This document shows positions 1 through 12,054 of a DNA stretch of 64,000 nt, one piece after another. The position numbers and the translations under genes were made by a program. The notes under the pieces were generated by a model. The model saw only the letters and a list, made by a program, of their open reading frames with translations. It ran no database searches and was not told the DNA's origin. The stretch is taken from assembly GCA_021464245.1 (NCBI GenBank), contig JADCRB010000016.1:16378453-16442452 (forward strand), given 5' to 3'. Position 1 is the stretch's first letter, and each line of letters begins with the position of its first letter. The DNA comes from Carallia brachiata (Eukaryota > Streptophyta > Magnoliopsida > Malpighiales > Rhizophoraceae).

Positions 1-900
1 CTAACAAACATATTAAACCCAGCCAAAAACGACCCAGACAAAAGACTAAGTTAATAGGTCACTCGTTCAATTAGTAGATTAATAGTTAGCCTGGTTAGAT
101 CAATGCCTAAAATATTTTTTAATTTTTTCTTTTATATGTAAGAATAAGTTCTTGTTCTTATAATATATTTTTTTAAACCCAAATAAAATATCTTCTTTTT
201 TTTTTCTTTTGTTAAAATGTACTAAAATCTTTTATTTTTTTAATTTTTTACTTGAAAAAAAAATTACTCAATTTAGTTCAATCGAATCACTGAATCACTG
301 GGTTTTAAAAATTCAGCCGAGTCAACTAGGTTTTTTCGAGTCAAATGTCCAAATAATTTTTTGACTAACCTGATCCGGTCAAGTGGCCGGCTCACCGGAC
401 TACTTGTCCGGCCGATAACTATGGTATCTAAACATCTATTCTTGGAGCATTTTGCTATAATTGATTGATGGATGTAATCTTTCTACTTTTCTAGTACACC
501 TATAGTTATTGAGATCCACTGGTTTACATGCCATGATGCTTCTTTTCTTTTCCAAGTGAGTTACAATCACTTCCGATAGAATATTTTGGTAAGATATCCC
601 ATTTAAGTCTTGATGCATACATCCAAGTGTTTCTGGCAGGTTTACTGATTAGCAATCTCCAACCTTCTTCTACAGTTTCTTGAGATGGAAGTTGGTGATA
701 AAAAGATTGTTGCAGTGCAGAAAGTGGCAGAGGCTTCTTGTTTCTTTTCTTTGCAGAATGCCATGAAGGAAGCATTTATTAAGATAATGAACAGGTGATA
801 GCCAATGAAACAATGCCAAACATAAATTCAAACCGACCCACAAAATTGAACTGACAAAAGGCCAACCACTAACTATCCCAAAAAAAAAAAAGGCTTTTTG
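1..900. other. AT-rich intergenic DNA, no gene seen
   Basis: I find no convincing coding region here, only short ORFs without codon structure or domain signals. Between about 260 and 420 the sequence becomes richer in CCGG, with several GGTC/CCGG words resembling the CCGGTT-rich element near 41.1-41.6 kb. It may therefore be a worn piece of the same repeat type, but I could not define two ends. Confidence 0.5.
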
Positions 901-948
901 CTAGAGACTATAGAGAGTGAAAGATAAACCGAATCATACTCACATGGC

Positions 949-994
949 GAGAGATCTATTTGGCAGCCTTCGAGAGATCTATTTGGCAGCCTTC
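949..994 (+). repeat. Two-copy 23-bp tandem repeat
   Basis: A 23-bp unit beginning GAGAGATCTATTTGG occurs twice head to tail, followed by a partial third start (CAGAGATCTGAGAG). It lies at the start of a weak 103-codon ORF (917-1228) that I do not accept as a gene. The downstream GC-rich, proline/alanine-coding stretch near 1040-1090 looks like a 5' gene fragment, but nothing follows it. Confidence 0.8.
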
Positions 995-1240
995 CAGAGA
1001 TCTGAGAGAGCAGAGAAAGGAGAGAAACCCCACCAGCCCCATTCTCCTCCACCGGCTGTTCTGGCGGCGGCGGCGCTTCCTCCGCCGAATCGGGTTTTTG
1101 CTTTCGTTCGGTTTCTTCTTCTTGTTATTGGGTTTGTCTATTTTCAGTCTCTGGTGGGTTCTTGTTCTCTTCCGTTGCTTATTGCTAAATGGATTTGCTG
1201 TTTCCTTGAAGTAAAAAAATTAATATAACTGACGGTGTGT

Positions 1241-1390
1241 GTTTTAAGTTTTGTTTCGATTAAAATTGGTATTATTATTTTAAAATAAAAATTAATATTT
1301 TTAAATTATTTATTATTTTTATATTTTAAAAATATTAATTTTTATTTTAAACATAACAATTACAGTTTATCTTAAAATAAAACTTAAAAG
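1241..1390. repeat. MITE-like imperfect hairpin (about 150 bp)
   Basis: The left arm (about 1241-1312) and right arm (about 1325-1390) are close to reverse complements. AAAATAAAAATTAATATTT is mirrored by AAATATTAATTTTTATTTT, and the outer TTTTAAGTTTT is mirrored by AAAACTTAAAA. The whole unit would fold into one long hairpin, which is typical of a small non-autonomous inverted-repeat transposon. I could not identify a target-site duplication. Confidence 0.6.
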
Positions 1391-2819
1391 ACAAAATCAC
1401 CATGATAAGTACGGGCGATCTTCTTTGAAACCGTTACGTTGGTGGCTGGGCGCGGGCTGCGATCTTTTGTGTTTTTTTTTCCCACCCAAAAGAAATAGAA
1501 ATATATTATAACTGATATAAAATATATTGAATAATGATTTAGGGCACCAAATTCACTTACAGATTTCTCAGACTTCTTTACGTAGATATTTTTAAAAAAA
1601 AAATCGAAAAGGATCATTTAGCGAAAAAAAAAAAAGAAATTTACGTTTAGAATAATATTAATTATATTTAGAATAACTAAATATTGTTTGGGGTTTAATT
1701 TTTTTTTGGCAAAAAAGTTAGTATTTTTTTAACGGAAAAAAAAAAAACAAATCAGGACGTGCAAGGATGACAAATAGTCTGTAAAACAGATCCACCTAAA
1801 CAAGTTGAGAGAAGTCACCAAGTGTAATTCGTGCCATATATCATTATCCAAATATATTTTATTATTACATTTTTCTAATTGCTGGATTGTTCCTCACGTT
1901 ATTCAACCTTAAATTTATATCGGTTCCTTTTCAGCCTGAAACGGTGACTTTCACCTGTGATCCAACAAATTCTGAAAGAATTAAAAAGAAGAAAAAATAG
2001 TCCCTGCCAATACTATACACCCGTTATTGCTGGGTTGTCTTCCTATTTTCAAGTTTTGTCCCTGCAAAAATTCTAAATTTGTATCAAGATGAGGATTAGT
2101 TCATGAAATTGAAAATAGTCATTACAAATAAACATCCTTGTTTAAGATATGGGCCATAATCTAATAGATTTAACATTTTGATGTTTAATTTTGAGTGTTA
2201 AATCAATCAAAAAAAATTAGCACAACTTTTGATGTCTCTGCCAATACCATACAAAATTAGCCAAAGCGCTTCACTTTCAAAATTATTCCGGCAATGTACT
2301 TCCAGAGCCTACAGAATCAAAATAAAATGAAAATCTTTTGTCTAGAAAATGAAGGTAATATACCAGTGAATTATACTTTCAAAAAATGAATTAAATTAAG
2401 AATCCTCTTAACTCGTTCATTACAAAAAAGAAGAAAATTACGATTATGCATAGATTTATCGAAATCAAGAAGAAAACTGTGAATTGGTAATTTAGCGTTG
2501 TTGGTTTTTCTTTTCACCTTCGGTCGATGATCAATGGGACAGAAATTTGAAGATGCATGCATGCAAATATCAGAGCCTTTAGGCTCTAGTTAATGCTAAT
2601 TAATTTGTAAGACGTAAAATGGCAAAAACCCATCTCTCGTTGAAGTTCATATATATATCTAACAGACAATAATGGTATAATAATGCAATCGAGAACTTCA
2701 ATTCACGGAGTGGAGAGAGGGCGAGAAGTACATTAACTCGTCAAGAAGCTTAACTAACCTCTGCGTGCATATAGTTTTTGTGTTTTGTGAACTACAAAGA
2801 ATGGTAAGTGCTAATTAAA
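1391..2819. other. Intergenic DNA downstream of the LRX gene
   Basis: AT-rich sequence with many homopolymer runs and no supported gene. It contains the 3' flank of the minus-strand LRX gene that ends at 2820. Small ORFs here lack domain signals. Confidence 0.5.
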
Positions 2820-4984
2820 TTAGTAGCCTGGGGACACGGGTGGAGGTGGCGACGTGTATTGGAACCCAATATTAGGTGGGAGGACAACGTGGTCGTCGGC
2901 ATGTGGTGGGGAAGGAAGGACAGTAGGAGGAGGAGGAGGAGAAACGGTTGATGGTGGTGGTGAGAAAAAAGGTGGTGGAGGTGAAGCGGTGGGTGGTGAT
3001 GGTGAACGGACAGGGGGTGGTGATGAGTTAACTGGTGGTGGGGGTGGGGAGTGCACTGGAGGCGGCGGGGAATGGACTGGTGGTGGAGGAGAGTTAACAG
3101 GTGGAGGTGGAGAGTTGACTGGTGGAGGTGGTGATTGAACTGCTGGTGGTGGTGGGGATTGCACTGGGGGCGGAGGAGATTGGACTGGTGGTGGTAGGGG
3201 AAGAGACTGTACTGGAGGTGGAGGAGAGAGAGGAGAATTCTCCGGGCTAGGAGTGGGAACAGGTGCGGGTGTTGGAGGTGGAGGGGATAGAGGAGCAGTC
3301 TCTGGGCTAGGAGTGGGAACAGGCGCGGCCGTTGGAGGTGGAGGGGAGAGAGGAGTAGTCTCTGGGCTAGGAGTGGGAACAGGTGGGGGTGTTGGAGGTG
3401 GAGGAGACAGAGGAGTAGTCTCTGGGCTAGGAGTGGGAACAGGTGCGGGTGTTGGTGGTGAAGGACGACCTTTAGGTCCTGGGCGATATGGTGATGGTGG
3501 TATTTGATGGACGGGGGCTGGTGCTTCTAGCTCTGGTGATGGTGGTATTTGATGGACGGGGGCTGGTGCTTCTAGCTCTGGTGATGGTGGTATTTGATGG
3601 ACAGGGGTTGGTGCTTCTGTCTTTGGTGATGGTGATGGGGTTGGTTCGGCAGGTGATGGAGTTTTGGGATTTGATGGAGCTGGTGAAGGAGTAGTTTCCG
3701 GAGGCAATGGTGTCTCGGGGGTTGATGGAGTAGGTGTAGGTTCAGGAGTAGGTGAAGGTGAGGGCTGCGGACGAGGGGTCGAGGATCCTCCGCCGCCACA
3801 CTTGTCTTTGCTGCAATCCACTGGTCGGCTCACCACTGGGAAACATTCCTTTGCTGTCTTCTGGTTTGGCCTATCAGCCAAGCAATTACTGGTATCATCC
3901 AACGCAACATCCGTCCTTGAAGGTGGCACACAAGCTGGAGCCTCTCCCTTGAAGTAATTACATGCAAATGTGAAATTTGTCAAGCTTGGCAACTTGCAAA
4001 TGTTTTCAGGCACGAATCCTGTCAGCTTGTTATTGGCAAGATTCAACACCTCAACATTTTTCAGGCCTGAAATGCTCGATGGCAGGATTCCTGTGAACCC
4101 ATTGTTGCTGGCATCAAAAACTGTCACATTGCCAAGCAATCCAATTTCTGCTGGGAAGCAGCCACCAAGGCCGTTGCCCGTAAAAAGGATTTCTTCCAGG
4201 CTTGCCATGTTCCCAATGCTATGTGGAATGCATCCGGTGAAGTTGTTGTTAGCGAATGTTACAACGGAAACAGTGGAGTTGCCAATTGTACAAGGAATGT
4301 TGCCGCTGAAACGGTTGTTATTCAAGAACAAAGCATCAAGGTCCTCCTTCTTAAAGACTTCCGGAGGCAAAACCCCTTCAAAATCATTGTATCTGATATC
4401 AAGATACTTGAGATTTGGCCATGTTAGAGTAACGTTAGGGAATGGACCGACAAAGCGGTTGTTGCTGATATCAAACTCAAACATAAGTGTCAGCTTAGAC
4501 ATACTCTTGGGGATGATTCCACAAAACCTGTTAGAATTAATGTGGAACAATGCAACATCTGTCAAAAGCCCCATCTCGGCGGGAAGATGACCAGCAATGT
4601 CAGCATTGTTAAGATCAATACCGGCCACAACGCTCAACGTAGGGTCATCAACGGCAGGCGCACAAACACACCATTATAGGCACACACGTCGGCACCAACC
4701 CAATTGCTTGTGGTATTGAAAGGGTCGGAATATATAGCAGTTTTCAAGGCCTGGAGAGCAATGTATGCCTGCTTGAGTCTTTCGTTTGCAAATGTTTCCT
4801 CTACATCAACCACAGGTTCAAAATCTAGAGGAAGATCACCGCCGTGTTCCTTGAATGCCAAGAGCTGACGACGGGCGATAAAAGATGCTTTATCATCGGT
4901 TAAGGCAAGAGAGAAGGTTGAGAAGAAAGATAAGAGGTAGGAGAAGAGAAGAAAGCAGCCTGAGGCTTTGGCAGGGTTAGCCAT
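2820..4984 (-). CDS. Leucine-rich repeat extensin (LRX/PEX-like), one frameshift
   Basis: LRX proteins are secreted cell-wall proteins with an LRR domain and an extensin tail; they bind RALF peptides and tune wall expansion. The chosen start at 4984 opens a signal peptide (MANPAKASGCFLLFSYLL). A conserved LRX N-domain follows (SDPFNTTSNWVGADVCAY), then about ten LRRs (GIDLNNADIAGHLP; HINSNRFCG), a Cys-rich hinge (PVDCSKDKCGG) and a roughly 320-residue Pro-rich tail of SPPPP and PTPSPE repeats ending at TAA 2820. The reading frame breaks near 4664-4666: after YNGVF the expected Cys-containing continuation lies in another frame, as if one A were missing from a short A run. Downstream the frame is open for 605 codons, which argues for a recent mutation or an assembly error. 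There is no intron, as usual for the family. An upstream ATG at 5050 would add 22 residues before the signal peptide. The family is sure; pollen versus vegetative class is not. Confidence 0.92.
3241..3480 (-). repeat. Four tandem 60-bp units in the extensin tail
   Basis: Four consecutive 60-bp units, each coding about 20 residues of the type APVPTPSPETTPLSPPPP, run from 3241 to 3480, with the last unit diverging at its end. They differ by only a few bases, so the array has probably expanded recently by slippage or unequal exchange. Confidence 0.85.
3490..3624 (-). repeat. Three tandem 45-bp units in the extensin tail
   Basis: Three 45-bp units code the 15-residue repeat EAPAPVHQIPPSPEL and its variants. 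Units one and two are nearly identical and the third differs slightly. They lie next to the 60-bp array in the LRX Pro-rich domain, so this part of the gene is probably length-polymorphic. Confidence 0.85.
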
Positions 4985-5050
4985 AGCGATGACCTTGCAA
5001 GGCCCAAGGCTGCTTACAGGAGTGCTCAAAAGGGATGACCTTGGGGACAT

Positions 5051-6340
5051 TGTTATATGAAGGAAGGAAGGAAAACAAGAAATTGGCAGACGTTGAGAGG
5101 TTGTAGAAATGAGATTCCAGTTTTAGACAGCGCAAAATTTGCAGTGTTATTCCAAGCACCACAGGATTTTTCCTGTGAGTCTATTTTTGGAAGGGAAGGG
5201 TGTGCCTGTCTTAATGGAATCAAAACAAGAAAGCCTAAAAACTAACAATTGACTAAGTCATCCTTTGCTTTAACTAATTGGTGTTAAGATGCCATGAATT
5301 CTAGTTAGCTATCAAAAAACCGTGTACCATCCGTGTTGTTTAGAGAGAGAGCGGGTAATATAACACAACACAATTTTGCTTGCCACAACCACGAACACAA
5401 CAGAAGGACAGAGCCTTCAATGTGAGCCACTCCCCACATTGCAATCAAGGAATGAAATTTCACAAACGTCTTAAGACACAAATCAATATATAGTTCCCTG
5501 TTTCATAGTTTAAACAGAAAGCAGAAGACTGATTAAACTTTAACACCACCGAAACCCAAGACTATGACAGCCTTTGTTAGAATGAGGCGCTTTTCATGTG
5601 CATCCGATGTGAACACTGATTGGAACCGTACAACGTTATTTGATTCGTAAACTGCATGTGCCAAATAGATTAAGCGGTTAAATTATCGTCAAAAGATAGT
5701 TTATCTACATACCGATGGCCCATGCAATTTATCAATCTGTTTCATGGACCGGAACAGGAGAGAACCAAGCAGGAAACCTTCCTCTATGCAACCGAGTATA
5801 TGGCGAATCTGGCATCCTAACTCTCTCTTGCTCTTCAAGTTCTCCGGAGACTTTGGCAACCCATCTGGTATGGGATGTGATCTCTCCCTTTCTGTCTCCA
5901 CACGTTGCAAAACTGGAAGATTTATTGTGCATTGACAAAATCCCGTGTAAGCATTCGATTAAGGACTTCACCAGTTTGGAGGATCAGATTTTCCACATCC
6001 TCTTTTGGTGACTCTCTCTGAAAGCACATTGCAATCAATCTGAATGATATTAATTTCTAATTTTCAAGATTGAATCTGCTAGCCTGTGAAACTGAAAAGA
6101 ATTTAAATTTGCATCCCAGTTAAAACAGACCAAATAATGCAGAACTGGTTGGCGGGAAAATCAAGCTTAGTTACTAATCAAAGAACGCAAAGACAATGTT
6201 AAACATTGAATTCACATAATCTGTAATCCGAAATCCAATCCATAATCCATTGAATACAACAAGCTAATGAAATCACTTCAAGTTCTTTAAGCTCAAAATA
6301 CAATCTCCAGCAGCTATAAGAGTCGTCTCCTTACTGCACG
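5051..6340. other. Upstream region of LRX and spacer, no further gene seen
   Basis: This holds the presumed promoter of the minus-strand LRX gene. I do not see a clear TATA box at a convincing distance. Overlapping short ORFs on both strands at 5700-6010 have no recognisable domain and look like chance. Confidence 0.4.
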
Positions 6341-6359
6341 ACCTGAAATTCGAAACTGA

Positions 6360-7540
6360 GAATGTAAGCTGATGTACATAGAACCATCTTGGATCTTTGT
6401 AAGACAATATCTGGTGCATCAGATTAAATGGTAACAATCTGATAATCTTTTGTGTTTCCTCTCAACCATTTTTTTTTATATCCTGATCCCTTTCCAAGTT
6501 CACAAAAGATCTCATTCATTTAGCCTTTTCCAGGCAGCTGCAAAAACAAAATTCACCTCTTTTAAGGTTTTCTTGCACATTAGATCTTACGATAAGTCAC
6601 AGGAACGGACTTACACTAATCAAAGGCTCAACTCCAAGACTAGGAGCAATGGCACAGACCCAACAGAACTCTTACCCAAGCCGCTTGGTCCAATTCCAAG
6701 ATTGAAGCAAGAACCAGGTTTACAAAAGAAAGGATCATAGGACATCCAAAATTCCAACTCAACTATGTTTTCAAGCGTACAATCGTCTTCCCTTTGAAAA
6801 GAATGCACAGAAAGTCGAACAGCTTACTACTAGAACTCTGCAAAGCAATACGAAAAAAAAAAAAAGAACAAGGATTGATAGATTAGGTCAGAGAATGTGT
6901 AGTTTTGGTTTCCAATTATTCAATAAAGAGGGCTAAAAGAGTGTTTAGAAGGACCAAAAAAAAAAAAAAGTGAGCTTCTTTTGGTTTGTAGATATATAAA
7001 GAAGAGTACTGTTATATTTTCGGACAAAAATGTATCTGAAACGTTGTCCAGATACAATTGATTGCATTTGGTTTACAACTACCTGTATTTCAAGTGCAAC
7101 TAAAAATAAGAAAAAAAAAATCACTGTCATTTTTTTACATAAAATCTAACTGATTGCACATAAAATTCATCTAATTGCATTCAAACAATATTTCGAACAC
7201 TCTTTCTTCTAAAAATATAACTTTTTCCTATAAAGAATTTGACTGTCAGACAACATAAACAAGCTTTTGGAATTTTTTTTTTTTTAAAGGTAACGATAAC
7301 GGACTATCCCAAAAAGGCAAAAAAGAAAAAAGAAAAAAGATCAAGAACCATCAAAGAAACACGAATCAAAGAGCAAGAATAACAAAGAGTTAAAAAAAGA
7401 ATTAAAGGCCTATCATCACAAAGATTGATAACAGCACAAACTGCAAAGGAGTCAAGAATCGCCGACAAAGATTTCCAAGTGCCACAAATCCAGTGATCCT
7501 GGGCCCGTTTGCAAGGGGACTAGGCCATTCGGCTTAATTT
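6360..7540 (-). pseudogene. Inverted SMC5-like 5' fragment (copy S0)
   Basis: Read on the minus strand, this matches the three direct copies at 9.4-16.9 kb. The leader and start region lie near 7535 (ATG GCC followed at once by a TAG stop). An intron-like spacer follows, then a Walker A block at 6640-6808 (CTLENIVELEFWM and GPSGLGKSS, where intact SMC5 has GPNGSGKSS). A further block near 6460-6550 matches the segment after LLGK in copy S1. SMC5 is an ATPase of the SMC5/6 DNA-repair complex. Stops, frame changes and loss of everything past the N-terminal head show this is not functional. Intron-like spacers shared with S1-S3 mean it arose by DNA duplication, not by reverse transcription. Confidence 0.7.
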
Positions 7541-7560
7541 GTTACGGTTTCACTTCATTA

Positions 7561-8930
7561 GAGAGGAAATTAGGACAGTTTATCGTAGTTAATTAATTTA
7601 TTAGTTGAACACTGGACAATCTCAGGCTAAAAAAAGAAATTACAAGGAAATGCAGGAAAAAAAGAAGAAAGAAATAGTGAGAAAGCATTAAAACAGGCAT
7701 TAATTATTCCTAATCCGCATTGTAGTGGTGTTGACAGCCAATAGCATTATAACGGCTATAATTCGGCATTGCGGAGGGATTGACAGCCCAGTTGCCACAA
7801 AACGACGACGCATGTTTGTGTTAGATTTAAGATTCTGACTACACATTCTACTCAATTCAGTAGGATGGACGAAAAAAAAGGGCGACTTAACCAATGAGCC
7901 CCGTATAATTCTTCAAAAGAAAGAATAATTGAACGTTTGTTTGTTAAAAAATAATATATTTATAAAAAAATTAAATTAGAGAATAGTGAATTTTAGAATA
8001 ATATTATTTATTACAGTGTTTAGTTGTAATATTGATTTGTATTTTTTGGTGTTTAATGAATATTTAAGAAAAATTAAATCATTAAAATTTATTCAAAATC
8101 ACTGTATACTGATCTATACTTTTCCAAGTACCACGCACCAGAATATCACCGAAAAATCTCGAAAAGACCGCCTGAAGCCCACTGTCTTCCACTTGCTCTA
8201 CCGTCTCTTGCTGCTTTGTTACCCATCACCGAAACTCGAAACCGGTCCAGAAAGATTCACCCGCCTCCAATCTGTCATTTTCAACCGTCAACGGACTGAT
8301 TTGAAGTCTTGAGGATGTTGGTAGGCTCTAAGTTTATCTTTCACGCCGCAGCTCGTTACTTCTTGCCCTACCGATGTTCGAAATCGACGATCAACAACTC
8401 GTTTCCGATCATCAACGACCGCTGCTCTAACATCGCCACACCTGACAGTTTCTTTCGTTGTTTCTTTTTTTTTTTTTTAAACGCAATTTCAATGGAGAAA
8501 TTGACGTCATTTTCCCTAAAATCTGAAGTAAATTTTTAGTTGATTTGTACATAATTTTCTGTTGACTAACTATATTTCGTGCATCAAATGCTGGGAAGTG
8601 GGGATATCATTTTCCTGAGATTGAATATCCGCTCAAACAAACACACCCTAAATAATTCATAGCGATTTCTTTCCACTAAAAATTTTAAATCAGCGTAAAT
8701 TAATTTTGGAAATTTTCTTGAAACGACAGCATTGTTTGTACACGTAATGCTGGTCACCCAACTGATAATACAACATAAACGCTGCCGTCCGACTTAGTCG
8801 GCCTTTTTATGTTTTTTATTTATTTATTTTTATGGGAATTACACTGACTCATTGGTTAAGTCGGTAATTTTTTTTTTTTTCCTTTTTTAAGATTGGAAAA
8901 AAAAAGAAAAAAGAAATAAAAAACAGCAAG
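7561..8930. other. Spacer between inverted and direct SMC5-like copies
   Basis: AT-rich spacer between copy S0 (minus) and copy S1 (plus). The 7700-7900 part would lie upstream of S0. I see no gene; ORFs at 7986-8539 have no domain signal. Confidence 0.4.
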
Positions 8931-8934
8931 GTTG

Positions 8935-9062
8935 GACGTCGACCGTTGTGGGGTAACGGTTAAAATTTTGAAATAGCACGCAACTGCGTCGTCGTTTTAA
9001 TGCTATTAGCTGTCAATCCTTTTTCAAAGAGGAATGCTCATACAATTTGGAATCCTCAAAGC
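8935..9062 (+). promoter_or_regulatory. Upstream block shared by SMC5-like copies S1 and S3
   Basis: A block of about 130 bp (with GACCGTTGTGG, GTAACGGTTAAAA, GTCGTTTTAATGCTATTAG and GGAATCCT) recurs at 15754-15882, each time shortly before an SMC5-like start region. Shared upstream DNA suggests that the ancestral promoter or 5' leader was duplicated with these copies. Copy S2 (from about 11990) lacks it. Confidence 0.5.
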
Positions 9063-9075
9063 TCATATGGTATGA

Positions 9076-9076
<1 letters not shown>

Positions 9077-9114
<38 letters not shown>
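9077..9114. repeat. (TA)n microsatellite
   Basis: About 19 uninterrupted AT dinucleotides just upstream of SMC5-like copy S1. Such runs are unstable in length. Confidence 0.95.
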
Positions 9115-9117
<3 letters not shown>

Positions 9118-9416
9118 ATCACACAGTATAATGCGGTTATCTCCCTTCCCTCCCAAGTTTGCCAATTTCACAGATCCCCAGCCCTCCCCTCTCCCCCTTC
9201 CCCACAGTCTTCCAATGGCCTATTTTTCTGTGTTGCCGCTTCAAGGCTTGGAGATTCTTTCTTGAAATCTCTCCTTACCAGTACGTTCTGTTTTCCTTTC
9301 CAGCAATTCATGGAAGTCTCAAGATTCATTATAAACACTAATTTTCCTCTCTGATGGCATTCTTGCTATCGGCCGGTTTGCAAGGAGGCCGTGAAAACGG
9401 AGAATATTTAAGCGGA

Positions 9417-11720
9417 ATGGCCGAGTCGCCTTGGAAACGGCCCAAGATCACTGGATTTGTAGCACTTGGAAGTCTTTCTGGTGATTCTTGACTCCTGCAG
9501 TTTGCGTCGATGCACTCTCTGGAATGGTAAGCCTTTAATATTTTTCAAGTCTTTCTGTCTCTTGGATGGTTTTTGATTTTTTTTTTCTTTTTTTGGCCTT
9601 TTGGGTTACTTCTTTCTTGTGGCTCTTCTTATTCTTCCCAAGTCTGCCCCTGTAACGCTGGAAGCTGCTTTTCTTTCTTATTCGACCAAGAAAGCATAAT
9701 TGATGTTAAATTGGCACAACCAGGAGGGAACTTCAAATCTTTGATTATTTCAGATGTTGGGAAACATAATTGCTGTTCTTTTTTCGGTTCCCCACCCCAA
9801 ATCTTGTTTCGGAGTAGATGTTTTCTTACGGTTAAATTCTTTATATTTCTGCAAACCCAAAGAATCTTTTTTTTTTCCCAATAAATCTCACCCTTTTTTT
9901 CTTCTTCTACTCGGTCTTTTAGCGCTCTCTTTGAAGAATTTGGAAACCGCATCTACAAATACTCCGAATTAATTTACTTTTTTATTTTTACATGATTTGT
10001 AACTCTAGTAGTGAGTTCTAAGATTTTTGGATAATTCTTTTCAAAGGGAAGATCCTTGTACGCTTGGAAACATAACTAAGTTGGAACTTTGGATGACCTC
10101 TTATCCCTTGTTTTGCAAAGCAGGTTATTGCTTCAATCTAGTTATTGGACCAAACGGCTTGGGTAAGAGCTCTGTTGTGCATGCCATTGCTACCATTCTT
10201 GCTTTTAAGACGTAGATTAGTGTAAGTCTGTTCAATTTATCATAAGATCTAATGTGCAATAAAACCTTATAGAAGTTGGTGCTTTTTTTTTTTTTTTTGC
10301 AGCTGCTTGGAAAGGTTAATTGAAAGGGAAGTTTTGTGAGCATGGAAAGGAATCTGGAAACAGAAAAGATGGTTGACAGGAAACACGAAAAATTATCAGG
10401 TTGTTGCCATCCAATTGATGCACTGAACACATGAGAGTGGTGGTTTAACTGTTTGATTATATTTTACTGAACATCTTTCTTCGTGCCCAAGTTGTGTTGA
10501 CCAGAAATTATTATTCTCTTTCACGATTGTTGCATTAGGTGCTGCCTTATAGAAATCCAAGATAGTTTTATGTGCTCCGGTTGAAATTTGTTGTTGGCTT
10601 ACTTGACAGGTTCAATTTTAACATGCTGCTTATTACAGAATATGCTAGAACTTCAGTGTTTCAGGTTGTGTTCCTTTCATCAGGATATTTACGCAGTTTA
10701 GTTAGGTTTTTCTGTTCTCTTTGCACCAAAATGAGCAACATCTTTTTTTTTTTGCGAGCAGACATCAATTTCACCTAGGATAAGGGTTAGTAACATTATT
10801 TGAATTTGCTTTTTGTGTGTAGTGGACAACCTTATAGTTTTGTGGCAAATTTGTTACTATGGAAGACTGTCAAGTAGGAATGTTGCAGGAAATGGAAGAA
10901 TTGAACTGAAATGTATCTAATAGAGCACAAAAAATAAACAAAAAAAACTTGTAGCTATTGTCTTCATTCTGGAATAGTTTGGCATTCAGCTTTCTTTACC
11001 CCATCATTTGTTGGTTTAAGGAATTTTTAACCAAAAAACAGGTGGCTGAATTTGTTTAAAGGTTCAATATTCAAGTAAATAAGTTGAATGAGATAAGTTC
11101 TATGACATGCAGCGTCGGATCTGTAATGAATTGTTCATAATTTATAGATCACCTTACATTCTCAGTATTTGATTTCAGGTCATTTATAGACACACTGAGA
11201 GTTCAACTTGTAATTTTACAGTATTGCAATATATATCTTTTATGACCTGTCTATGGTGTTTGATTACAATATGCAAGTGGTGTATTTGTTTAATTAAGGG
11301 CTTAATGTTTTTTGTCTTTATATTTATTTTGGCTGTCATTTTGATTTCTACCACAATAAAATGTTTGTAGTTTGTAGCGCAATGCCTTCTCAAACAGCCT
11401 ACATTATCTTATGCTAGTTCTATTAAACATGTTGTCTACTTTTTATTAGGCTCTTCAGAGAAATGGTGGTACCCTAAATCTGCAGAACCCTTAACGGTAA
11501 CTTGTATCAAGGTCTGTGTTTGGGCTAATAACAGCCATATTTTGATTGAGTTGATTCCTTCTTACTGTCATCTGTAGGGCATCTAGACGGAAAAAAAAAA
11601 ATCGTGGCTGAATCTGCTTTTGAAGGTGGCTGCGTATGGAAGCTGATGAGCAGGAAATGGATGCAAAAAGAAAATGGATGGAGCTGCTAAAGCTGCGAGA
11701 GATCTCAGAAAACATAGTAA
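9417..11720 (+). pseudogene. SMC5-like 5' fragment (copy S1)
   Basis: The start at 9417 reads MAESPWKRPKIT, matching the N-terminus I remember for plant SMC5, then runs into a stop. After about 600 bp of intron-like DNA comes the ATPase head block at 10042-10215 (CTLGNITKLELWM, VIGPNGLGKSSVVHAIA), ending in TAG. A further block follows a TTTGCAG acceptor near 10303 (LLGK, then GKESGNRKDG). A coiled-coil exon near 11634-11715 (MEADEQEMDAKRKWMELLK) resembles the first SMC5 coil. Splice-like borders remain (GTAAGC after 9526), but in-frame stops interrupt the domains and the hinge and C-terminal head are absent. It is therefore a decayed segmental duplicate. A short transcript cannot be excluded. 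Confidence 0.72.
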
Positions 11721-12054
11721 GTAGCTTTGTTCTACGCCATTTCCATTGCCTTTTCTTTTTCTATTACTTGGTTCTTGATTTAGGTGGCTTTCTTGCAATT
11801 GCTAGATTTTTAGTTCTAAAGCTATATAGCGGTTATCTTCATCTAAAGCATCTCACACACGGTGACGAATGCATGCATTTATATACCTGATGTTTTATAT
11901 GCAAATCTTTCATTGTTATTTTTGAACAAATACTATTCAAGGCTAATTTTACTCCAGACAAAATTGAGTAAACCCTAATTTAGTCTCTGATGGTGTTCTT
12001 GCTATCGCCTGGGTTTGCAAAGAGGCCGTGAAAACGGAGGAACCTTCAAGCGGA

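Noticed and set aside
917..1228. 103-codon plus-strand ORF starting near a 23-bp tandem repeat
   Set aside because: Pro/Ala-rich only in the middle, no domain and no continuation. More likely a chance ORF over GC-rich leader-like DNA.
2854..3507. Gly-rich plus-strand ORFs opposite the LRX extensin tail
   Set aside because: They are the antisense of Pro codons (CCN read as GGN), not genes.
5700..6011. Overlapping ORFs on both strands
   Set aside because: No family signal in any frame and no splice structure.
9040..9270. ORF running through the (TA)n tract
   Set aside because: A Tyr-Ile run encoded by a microsatellite is not evidence of a protein.
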